The translations under genes were made by a program, and so were the position numbers. From assembly GCA_046341775.1 (NCBI GenBank), contig JBKDQQ010000060.1, forward strand, positions 1-10,937: a DNA stretch of 10,937 nt, read 5' to 3'. This document shows, in pieces, positions 5,721-10,937 of the stretch (position 1 is the first letter of the stretch; each line of letters opens with the position of its first letter). Origin of the DNA: SXXH01 sp041165735 (GTDB lineage Bacteria; Planctomycetota; UBA1135; GCA-002686595). The notes under the pieces are model-generated. The model did no database searches, had not been told where the DNA came from, and saw only the letters and a program-made list of their open reading frames with translations.

Positions 5721-6587
5721 TCACCCCTCGGCGTCGAGCCGCCGCCGGCCTTCCTCGAGTTCCCGCCGCTTGGCCTCGCCCGTGGACGGCGTCGACAGGT
5801 CGAGCCCCTCGAGCAGATCGACCACCGCCTCGACCACCATCGCGCGCGCCGACGGCTTGTCGTCGGCCGGCACGACCCACCATGGCGCGTGCGGCGCCGC
5901 CGTGGCGCGGATGGCCGCCTCGTAGGCGGCGTGGTGCGCGTCCCACGCGGCGCGATCGTCGAGGTCGGAGAGCGCGAACTTCCAGTTCTTGGCCGGATCC
6001 TCGATGCGCTCGAAGAGCCGCCGCCGCTGCTCGTCCTTCGAGATGTGCAGCATGAACTTCGCCACGCGCACGCCGTTGCGCGCCAAGTGGCGCTCGAAGG
6101 CCGCGATGTCGTCGAGGCGCTCGTCCCACACGCCCGCGCCGACCAGGCCCGAGGGCAGCTTCTGCGCGGCGAGCAGTCGCGGGTTCGCGCGCACGGCGAC
6201 CACCTCCTCGTAGTGGCTGCGGTTCCACACGCCGATGCGCCCGCGCTCGGGCAGGCGCTTGAAGACGCGCCACAACCAGGTGTGGTCGAGCTCCTCGGCG
6301 TGGGGCGCCTTGAAGGCCGTCGTCTCGCAGCCCAGCGGATCCACGCCGCGGAACACGTGCTTGATCACGCCGTCCTTGCCGGAGGCGTCCATGCCCTGGA
6401 ACACGAGCAGCAAGGACCAGCGGTCCTGCGCCCACAAGCGTCCCTGCAACTTGGCGAGGCGCGCGACACCGCGCTCGAGGCGCTCTTCCGCCTCCTCGAG
6501 CACCGCCGCCGGATCGTGGTCGGCGAACGCGAAGTCGCGTCCGTCGAGGATGCGCGGCTCGCGCCCATCGCGCCGCGAGCGGCTCAC
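5721..6587 (-). CDS. Polyphosphate kinase 2 family protein, class III type
   Basis: A 288-residue PPK2 kinase, which transfers phosphate between polyphosphate and nucleotides in the cytoplasm. The Walker A loop is QGMDASGKDGVIKH (64-77, Lys71). The Walker B region reads GVWNRSHYEEVV (119-130). The NRSHYE form, with Glu127, is the one associated with class III PPK2 enzymes, which phosphorylate both nucleoside mono- and diphosphates. The lid has ISKDEQRRRLFERIEDPAKNW (182-202), rich in Arg and Lys for polyphosphate binding. Length is normal for a single-domain PPK2. The start is GTG at 6587, with GAGGT 6 bases upstream. It lies 16 bp after the stop of the enterochelin-esterase-like gene, so it is probably co-transcribed. 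In this operon it could regenerate ATP from AMP or ADP released by the ATP-grasp ligases; that link is inference. Confidence 0.92.
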   Translation of the reverse strand: MSRSRRDGREPRILDGRDFAFADHDPAAVLEEAEERLERGVARLAKLQGRLWAQDRWSLLLVFQGMDASGKDGVIKHVFRGVDPLGCETTAFKAPHAEELDHTWLWRVFKRLPERGRIGVWNRSHYEEVVAVRANPRLLAAQKLPSGLVGAGVWDERLDDIAAFERHLARNGVRVAKFMLHISKDEQRRRLFERIEDPAKNWKFALSDLDDRAAWDAHHAAYEAAIRATAAPHAPWWVVPADDKPSARAMVVEAVVDLLEGLDLSTPSTGEAKRRELEEGRRRLDAEG

Positions 6588-6603
6588 GCGCCGACCTCGC
6601 GCG

Positions 6604-7740
6604 TCACTCGTACACCATCCACAAGGGACCCGGGAACAGCCACGACAACCCCTCGCGCAGGCGGTCGCGCCAGTTCTCCCAGTTGTGGCCGTCGTGGCTC
6701 TCGCTGAAGCGCACCGTCATGCCCGACTTCGACAACAGGGGCATCAACGAGCGGTTGTAGTAGATCAGCGACTCGTACACGCCGCAGGACAGGTAGATGT
6801 GCTCCGCCGGCCGGCCGGGATGGCGGCGGAAGGCGTTGACGAACCTCACCACCGGATCGAAGAGCGGGCCGCGGTCGTGGTGGCCGATGTCCGTGAAGAC
6901 GAACGAACCCGATTGCAGCAGGAGGTTGCCGAACACGCCCTGGTGGCGCCAGGCCGCGCTCAAGGACGCGACCGCGCCGAAGGAGGCGCCCATCAAGCCG
7001 CGCGCCGCGGGCTTCTGGACCAGCGGAAAGGCGCGCTCGAGCTCGGGCACCAGCTCGTCGACCAGGAACCGCGCGTGGCGCGGATCGTCGGCGTACTCCT
7101 CGAGGCGGTTCGGCGACTGCGTCAAGGCCACCACCATCGAAGGGATCTCGAGGCGGTGGATCAGGTTGTCGAGCACCGTCTTCAGCGCCGCGAAGCGCAG
7201 GTAGTCCTCGCCGTCGTGCACGACGAGCAACGGATAGCGCCGCGTCGTGCGGAAGCGCGCCGGCAGGTACACCTGCACGCGCCGCTCGCCGCCGAAGGCC
7301 TGCGAACGCACCATGTGCTCGCGCAGTTCCCCGGCGCGCGCCTCGGAGTCGTGCGCGATCCACTCGGGCGGCGCGTAGCCCTGCGCGTGCACCACCGAGT
7401 TCGCGCCGTACGGATCGGCGGCGTGGTGCTCGTTCAAGGGATCCGACATCAGGCGCCGCTCGCCGAAGCGCGCCACCTCGAACTTGTATTCGACGCGCGA
7501 GCCCTCCGGCACGTCGATGGCGAGGCACCACAAGTTCGTGCCGTGCACGCGGTGGAACGGCAAGCCGCCCGGCAGTCCGTGGATCCAATGCCGCAGCAGC
7601 ACCTCGTCGGCCTCGCCGCGCCACACGAAGGTCACGCTGCGGCCGTCGACCACGGGGAAGCGCCGCCCGCGCAGGAAGCCGTCCAAGGCGTGGTGGCCGC
7701 GCCGCGCCTCCTGCTCGAGTTCGGCGACGAAGCCGCTCAC
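6604..7740 (-). CDS. Enterochelin-esterase-like hydrolase (N-terminal Early-set domain plus putative esterase)
   Basis: A 378-residue protein built like Fes/IroD-type esterases. Residues 30-120 form a beta-rich N-terminal domain (GRSVTFVWRG, EYKFEVARFGERRLMSDPLN) and residues 135-370 an alpha/beta-hydrolase: VQVYLPARF, YPLLVVHDGEDYL, nucleophile elbow MGASFGA with Ser253, CGVYESLIYYNR with a possible acid Glu323, and SHDGHNWENWRDRL with catalytic His352. No signal peptide is seen, so it is probably cytoplasmic. The start is GTG at 7740, with GGAGGT 6 bases upstream. Its GTGA overlaps the stop of the S51-like gene by 4 bp, implying translational coupling. Relatives hydrolyse siderophore esters, but no siderophore synthesis or transport gene is present here. 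The ligase context suggests another ester or amide product. Confidence 0.88.
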   Translation of the reverse strand: MSGFVAELEQEARRGHHALDGFLRGRRFPVVDGRSVTFVWRGEADEVLLRHWIHGLPGGLPFHRVHGTNLWCLAIDVPEGSRVEYKFEVARFGERRLMSDPLNEHHAADPYGANSVVHAQGYAPPEWIAHDSEARAGELREHMVRSQAFGGERRVQVYLPARFRTTRRYPLLVVHDGEDYLRFAALKTVLDNLIHRLEIPSMVVALTQSPNRLEEYADDPRHARFLVDELVPELERAFPLVQKPAARGLMGASFGAVASLSAAWRHQGVFGNLLLQSGSFVFTDIGHHDRGPLFDPVVRFVNAFRRHPGRPAEHIYLSCGVYESLIYYNRSLMPLLSKSGMTVRFSESHDGHNWENWRDRLREGLSWLFPGPLWMVYE

Positions 7741-8678
7741 GCGCGCACCTCCGTCAAGTGTCCTTGACGATCGAGCTGCTGCGTGCCCGCTTCGCCGCGC
7801 CACGCCGTCCCGTCCCATTCGACGCGCGTCAAGGCGTCGAGCGCCACGCACCTGTCGGGCGCGAAGCGCCGCGCCATCAACCCCACGCGCACGCCGTCGT
7901 GCAGGCGCAGCCTGCGCCGCGCGTGCGGCAACGGCACGAGGCCGCCGTAGGCTGCGAGGCCCGGCTCGTACACCTCGGCGTTGCCGGCTCCTTGCGGCGG
8001 GTCGTCGTGGAACAGCACGACGCGCTCGGCGAGCGCCATGGCCCCCGCCGACCACGCCACGATCGGCTTGCGCTCGCCCCACAGCCCGAGCACGTCGAGC
8101 AAGGCGAGGCGATGCAGCAAGACGACCACGTGCCCGCCGGCCACGCACAGCACTTGGCACGGCTTCGACAAGGCCTCCAGCTCGGCGCGGTGCTTGCGGA
8201 TGGCCGCCCGGCGGAGCGGTTGGGCCTCCGCGCCGAACTCGGCGTGGATCGCCGAGACGCGCTCGAGATGCGAGGCGTCGACCACGCGCACCGCGCGCAG
8301 CGCCGCCTCGCGCTCCGCCTCGAGCAGGTCTTCGAAGCCCGCCTGCGGCTCGCGCTTCAACAACTCGCGCGCCGCGTCCAAGGCGTGCGCCAGGCGCAGC
8401 CGGTACAGCTCGTGCGCCGCCCGCAGGCGGTCGGCGCGCTGGCGGATCATGCCGGTCAATTCGCCATCGGAGGCCATCACGTCCTCGACGCGCGCCCACA
8501 CCTCGAGGTTCGTGGTGCGGCCGCCGAGGTGCTCCGACAACTCGCGATCCTCGCCCTCGCGCTCCTCCCACCCGGCGGTGACGGCCGCGACGCGCCCTTC
8601 GACGCCCAGCGATTCCACGGTCGCCGCCAGCGTGGGCTGCAGGCGTTGAGGCCCGATCAACACGATGCGTCGCGCCAT
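7737..8678 (-). CDS. Peptidase S51/cyanophycinase-like hydrolase with central helical insertion
   Basis: A 313-residue protein with class I glutamine-amidotransferase-like features of the S51 family (peptidase E, cyanophycinase). It begins RRIVLIGPQ. The second half has CVAGGHVVVLL (178-188), then the nucleophile elbow IVAWSAGAMAL (206-216) with Ser210, a loop with DDPPQGAGN, and VPLPHARRRL with His252 as the likely catalytic His. Between the N-terminal strand region and the GG motif, residues 72-170 are a charged, almost entirely helical insertion that peptidase E (about 230 residues) lacks. The ATG at 8678 lies 3 bp after the stop of the preceding ATP-grasp gene, and no Shine-Dalgarno sequence is evident, so coupling is likely. 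S51 enzymes cut small acidic or isopeptide-like bonds. Here it may trim the ligase product. The fold is fairly sure; the substrate is unknown. Confidence 0.75.
   Translation of the reverse strand: MARRIVLIGPQRLQPTLAATVESLGVEGRVAAVTAGWEEREGEDRELSEHLGGRTTNLEVWARVEDVMASDGELTGMIRQRADRLRAAHELYRLRLAHALDAARELLKREPQAGFEDLLEAEREAALRAVRVVDASHLERVSAIHAEFGAEAQPLRRAAIRKHRAELEALSKPCQVLCVAGGHVVVLLHRLALLDVLGLWGERKPIVAWSAGAMALAERVVLFHDDPPQGAGNAEVYEPGLAAYGGLVPLPHARRRLRLHDGVRVGLMARRFAPDRCVALDALTRVEWDGTAWRGEAGTQQLDRQGHLTEVRA
7747..7752 (-). promoter_or_regulatory. Shine-Dalgarno site that fixes the GTG start of the second esterase
   Basis: Reads GGAGGT on the minus strand with 6 bases to the GTG at 7740. The frame stays open far upstream, so this site is what sets the start. 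It touches the palindrome at 7752-7769. Confidence 0.75.
7752..7769. promoter_or_regulatory. Perfect 7-bp palindrome before the second esterase gene (site 3)
   Basis: CGTCAAG (7752-7758), four bases, CTTGACG (7763-7769). It has the same GTCAAG-N4-CTTGAC core and spacing as site 1 at 84-99. It lies within the last codons of the S51-like gene, directly beside the Shine-Dalgarno site of the esterase gene. It could be an operator or an RNA hairpin that gates the ribosome site. Coding constraint could also produce it. Confidence 0.35.
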
Positions 8679-8681
8679 GCT

Positions 8682-9902
8682 TCAGCCCGCGACGATGCGC
8701 AGTTCGGAGCCGAACTCGTCGGCCAACTCCAGCGCGCGCGACAGATCCGGGTGCCGCACGACGATCCAACCGTCGCCCACCTGCGACTTCTTCCAATCCG
8801 CGCGCGCGCCGCCCACCGGCGTGAGCTCGAGGTTGGCGACATGCTCGCCGTGGCGCGCCAGCAACCGATCGAGCCCCTCGTGCGCGCGGATGCGCGCGCC
8901 CGGCCCGTGCGCGCGCTTGAACACCACCGCGGCGTTGTACTTCTTGGCGATGGGCGTCGACAGGCGCCCCTGCACCGTCGCCTCGGCCCACGCGCGGAAC
9001 AGGTCCGCGTCGCACGAGTAGTTCATCACGTGCACGAGGCGCGAACCCGGAGGCCGCCCGCCGATCTCGCCGAAGACGGCCTCGCCCTTGGGCGTCATGA
9101 ACCACTCCATGTGCGTGAAGCCGTCCACGATGCCGAGCGCCGCCAACACCGCGCGCCCGAGTTCGCGCCCCTTCTTCGGGCCTTCGGCCTCGATGTCCTT
9201 CAGGCACACCGCCTGGGCGCTGATCCAATGGTTGAGCTTCGCCACCAGCGGTTTCGGCCTGTACCAGCCGATGTTCTCGAACAGCACGCGCCCGCCGGCG
9301 CAGACCGTGTCCCAGGTGTGCTCCTCGCCCTCGATGTACTCCTCGACGACCACCTCGGGCACGTGCCGCGTCTTCGCCAGCGCGTCCTCGAGTTGCTGCT
9401 GGTCGCGCACTTCATGGGTGTCGTCGGAACCCGCGCCCGCCACCGGCTTGACGACCAGCGGGAACCCGATGCGCGCCGCGTGCGCCCGCAGCTCCGCAGC
9501 GTTCGTCGCGCGCCCGTGCCGCGGCACGCGCACCCCGGCGGCCTCGAGGCGCTTCTTCATCTCCGACTTGTCGCGCAAGGGGATCGTCTGCGCGACGCCC
9601 ATGCCCGCGACGCCCAGGCGCTCGCGCAGCTTGGCCGCGAGGATCATCCCCGGCTCCCACAAGCACTCGACCTTGTCGGGCTTGCGTCCCCCGAGCCAGT
9701 TCTGGATGGCGAGGATCGTCGCCTCCTCGTCCCACAAGTCCTTGACCGGCAAGTAGCCCGCCAAGGCCTTGCGCGCCTCCTCGGGCAACGCCTCCTTGGC
9801 CTGGTCCCCCACCCCCCACACGCGCGCCCCGACTTGCGCCAAGGCGCGCACGAACAACGGCATCTCGGCCGGATAGCCGGGGGAGAGGAAGAGGATGTCC
9901 AT
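8682..9902 (-). CDS. ATP-grasp ligase A, L-amino-acid-ligase-like
   Basis: A 406-residue ATP-grasp enzyme of the carbamoyl-phosphate-synthase/biotin-carboxylase/amino-acid-ligase type. The N-terminal Rossmann-like domain begins MDILFLSPGYPAEM. The ATP-grasp domain has RDKSEMKKRL (110-119), FPLVVKPVAGAGSDDTHEV (147-165) with Lys152 and the glycine-rich loop, the hinge VVVEEYIEGEEHTWD (184-198), and metal ligands in THMEWF (Glu266) and FGEIGGRPPGSR (Glu279, Arg283). The GEIGGRPPG form recalls dipeptide-forming L-amino-acid ligases. Residues 315-406 are the C-terminal domain. The ATG at 9902 has no Shine-Dalgarno sequence, but a -10-like box ends 9 bases upstream. It is the first gene of a tight operon with the S51-like hydrolase, the esterase and PPK2. 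It is paralogous to the gene at 10002-10937. Substrates are unknown. Confidence 0.88.
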   Translation of the reverse strand: MDILFLSPGYPAEMPLFVRALAQVGARVWGVGDQAKEALPEEARKALAGYLPVKDLWDEEATILAIQNWLGGRKPDKVECLWEPGMILAAKLRERLGVAGMGVAQTIPLRDKSEMKKRLEAAGVRVPRHGRATNAAELRAHAARIGFPLVVKPVAGAGSDDTHEVRDQQQLEDALAKTRHVPEVVVEEYIEGEEHTWDTVCAGGRVLFENIGWYRPKPLVAKLNHWISAQAVCLKDIEAEGPKKGRELGRAVLAALGIVDGFTHMEWFMTPKGEAVFGEIGGRPPGSRLVHVMNYSCDADLFRAWAEATVQGRLSTPIAKKYNAAVVFKRAHGPGARIRAHEGLDRLLARHGEHVANLELTPVGGARADWKKSQVGDGWIVVRHPDLSRALELADEFGSELRIVAG

Positions 9903-9910
9903 GGGGCGGG

Positions 9911-9940
9911 ATTGTGCCGCGAACGAGGCCGTCGGCGCAA
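9911..9940 (-). promoter_or_regulatory. Promoter-like boxes very close to the ligase A start
   Basis: On the minus strand, TTGCGC (9940-9935), 18 bases, CACAAT (9916-9911), with the ATG at 9902. A transcript from this promoter would have almost no leader, which would fit the missing Shine-Dalgarno sequence. The boxes are imperfect matches to consensus, so confidence is low. Confidence 0.35.
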
Positions 9941-9968
9941 ACGCGCGAACTGCTTCGCGGAGGCGACG

Positions 9969-9991
9969 AGAACTCGTGGCGCACGAGTCCT
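9969..9991 (-). repeat. Hairpin just after the right-edge ATP-grasp gene
   Basis: A perfect 7-bp inverted repeat, ACTCGTG (9972-9978) / CACGAGT (9982-9988), with a 3-base spacer. On the minus strand it extends to a 10-bp stem with one G-U pair (9991-9982 with 9978-9969). It begins 11 bp downstream of the stop codon at 10002. No T-tract follows, so it would be an atypical terminator or a transcript-end stabiliser. The rest of the 99-bp gap contains the promoter-like boxes at 9911-9940. Confidence 0.4.
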
Positions 9992-10001
9992 GCGCGCCGC
10001 C

Positions 10002-10937
10002 TCACCCCACCTCGACCCGCACCAACTCGACCACCCGCGCCAGGGCCTGCTCGACGGCCTTGTTGTCCTCGCCGCGCAGGATGACGTGGCCGTCGCCTTC
10101 GTAGGTGTCGCGCGGGGCGGCGCCGATCTCGGGCAGGTGGCGTTCATAGAGCAGCGGGCCGACTTCGCGCACCGCCTCGTCCATGCCAACGATGCGCTTG
10201 ATGGTGCCGCTGCCTTGGCCGCGCAGGTAGGCGCAGCCGACGGCCTGCACGCGGCGGGGCGGATCGAAGCGTCCGTGGACCATCAGCTCGATCCAGCCCT
10301 TGTAGAAGTCGACGCCGTGCGCGATCGACAGGAGCGTCGTGAACTGCGCGCCGGGCGGGCGCGCGGCGACCTCGCTGATGGCGATCGAGCCGTCGCGGCG
10401 ACGGAACCACTCCATGTGCGTCAGGTTCGTGCCCGCGCCCAACGCGTCGAGCGCCTTGGGGCCGGCGTGGTGGATCGCGGCGTACTCGGGGCCGGAGACA
10501 TCGCGCGGCAGGTGCACGACCCATTGGATCCACGGGTTCGCCAAGACATGCAGGGGCGTCGGCAAGTACCGGCTGACGGAATGAAACACATGCCGCCCGT
10601 CGATGGAGACCGAGTCGAAGCTGAACTCGTCGCCTTGCACGAACTCCTCGATGTAGAGCGGCTGGCGCGGCGCGATCGGCGTCTGCGCCAGGATCTGCTC
10701 GAGGTGCTCGCGCGTCTCGACCTTGTGCGTCTGCTTCGCTCCGGCGCCGGCCTGCGGCTTGACGACCAGCGGGAAGCCCTGGGCCGCGGCGAACTCGCGC
10801 GCCTCCGCGGCGGACTGGCACGAACGATGGCGCGCGCACGGCAAGTCGTGGGCGCGCAGCACATCCTTCATGCGCGACTTGTCGCGGAAGTTGAGCGCCG
10901 CCTCGACGCCCATGCCGGGGATGCCGAGCTTCTCGCG
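10002..10937 (-). CDS. ATP-grasp ligase B, paralogue of ligase A (N-terminus beyond window)
   Basis: The last 311 residues of an ATP-grasp ligase whose start lies outside the window; the frame is open through position 10937, and an internal Met at 10913 is not the start. In the visible part, EKLGIPGMGV matches ERLGVAGMGV of ligase A, followed by RDKSRMKDVL and FPLVVKPQAGAGAKQTHKV (55-73, Lys60). The hinge is LYIEEFVQGDEFSFD (94-108), and metal ligands lie in THMEWF (Glu176) and ISEVAARPPGAQF (Glu189, Arg193). The Lys/Glu/Arg framework is complete, so it should be active. Residues around the substrate side differ from ligase A (SEVAARPPG against GEIGGRPPG, VSRYLPTPL against IGWYRPKPL), which suggests a different acyl or amine partner. 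It lies 99 bp upstream of ligase A in the same direction. Confidence 0.88.
   Translation of the reverse strand, partial: REKLGIPGMGVEAALNFRDKSRMKDVLRAHDLPCARHRSCQSAAEAREFAAAQGFPLVVKPQAGAGAKQTHKVETREHLEQILAQTPIAPRQPLYIEEFVQGDEFSFDSVSIDGRHVFHSVSRYLPTPLHVLANPWIQWVVHLPRDVSGPEYAAIHHAGPKALDALGAGTNLTHMEWFRRRDGSIAISEVAARPPGAQFTTLLSIAHGVDFYKGWIELMVHGRFDPPRRVQAVGCAYLRGQGSGTIKRIVGMDEAVREVGPLLYERHLPEIGAAPRDTYEGDGHVILRGEDNKAVEQALARVVELVRVEVG

Noticed and set aside
3871..5925. Long plus-strand open frame (684 codons) opposite the esterase, ATP-grasp and PPK2 genes
   Set aside because: Low-complexity Arg/Leu/Val-rich translation spanning three genes with clear catalytic motifs on the minus strand; no motif of its own.
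4318..6435. Reading the RimK-like ATP-grasp gene as a 705-residue protein starting inside the PPK2 gene
   Set aside because: The upstream part is an out-of-frame shadow of PPK2, rich in Arg and Ala. A GGAGGA site 6 bases before the ATG at 5613 marks the real start.
6604..7740. Siderophore (enterobactin-type) utilisation locus
   Set aside because: The esterase resembles Fes, but there is no TonB receptor, ABC transporter or catecholate synthesis gene in the window, and the Early-set plus esterase layout is widespread outside siderophore use.
6604..9228. Reading the second esterase as an 874-residue fusion protein
   Set aside because: Residues upstream of the GTG at 7740 are a shadow frame of the S51-like and ligase A genes. 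The GGAGGT site and GTGA overlap define the real start.
7737..10937. Cyanophycin synthesis and degradation operon
   Set aside because: Cyanophycin synthetase combines ATP-grasp with a Mur-ligase domain in one large protein. Neither ligase here has a Mur-ligase domain, and the S51-like protein carries an insertion unlike classical cyanophycinase.
1..10937. CRISPR arrays, tRNA or rRNA genes, insertion sequences, integrase or phage genes
   Set aside because: None were seen on either strand; apart from the short palindromes listed, no repeated units or terminal inverted repeats stood out.

Overview
The window is a very GC-rich bacterial segment with ten protein genes, all on the minus strand. 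Two run off the edges: the gene at the left end leaves at position 1, and the ATP-grasp gene at the right end enters from beyond position 10937. A formylglycine-type sulfatase lipoprotein, a class III polyphosphate kinase 2, GTG starts, patchy Shine-Dalgarno use and high GC would fit a high-GC Planctomycetota lineage or a similar heterotroph (myxobacterial-type, for example). This assignment is inference with low confidence, because no rRNA or other marker is present.

In the direction of transcription (right to left), the right half is a compact cluster. It starts with two tandem, diverged ATP-grasp ligase paralogues (10937-10002 and 9902-8682). These are followed by a peptidase-S51/cyanophycinase-like hydrolase with a large helical insertion (8678-7737), an enterochelin-esterase-like hydrolase (7740-6604) and a class III PPK2 kinase (6587-5721). 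From 9902 to 5721 the genes are separated by 3 bp, a 4-bp GTGA overlap and 16 bp, so they very probably form one operon. After a 107-bp gap with a promoter-like box comes a second module: a third, RimK-like ATP-grasp protein (5613-4318) and a second esterase-fold hydrolase (4259-3327). The most economical reading is an amide- or ester-forming metabolite system. Its ligases consume ATP, its hydrolases could trim or release the product, and PPK2 could recharge nucleotides from polyphosphate. This is inference; no product is known.

The left half holds a lipoprotein sulfatase (3090-1633), a CoaBC-like flavoprotein/ligase fusion whose signature motifs are altered at several normally conserved positions (1466-216), and the first 30 codons of an unrecognised gene (92-1).

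The gaps hold some structure. A T-tract terminator hairpin that reads on the plus strand lies inside a small structured stretch at 3232-3305 and may end a small RNA. A palindrome of the form GTCAAG-N4-CTTGAC occurs twice exactly and once with one mismatch, each time at or just upstream of a gene start. There is a long GC hairpin at 107-141, a 10-bp hairpin after the right-edge gene, and several promoter-like boxes. No tRNA, rRNA, CRISPR array, insertion sequence or integrase was seen, and no gene-free stretch exceeds 236 bp.
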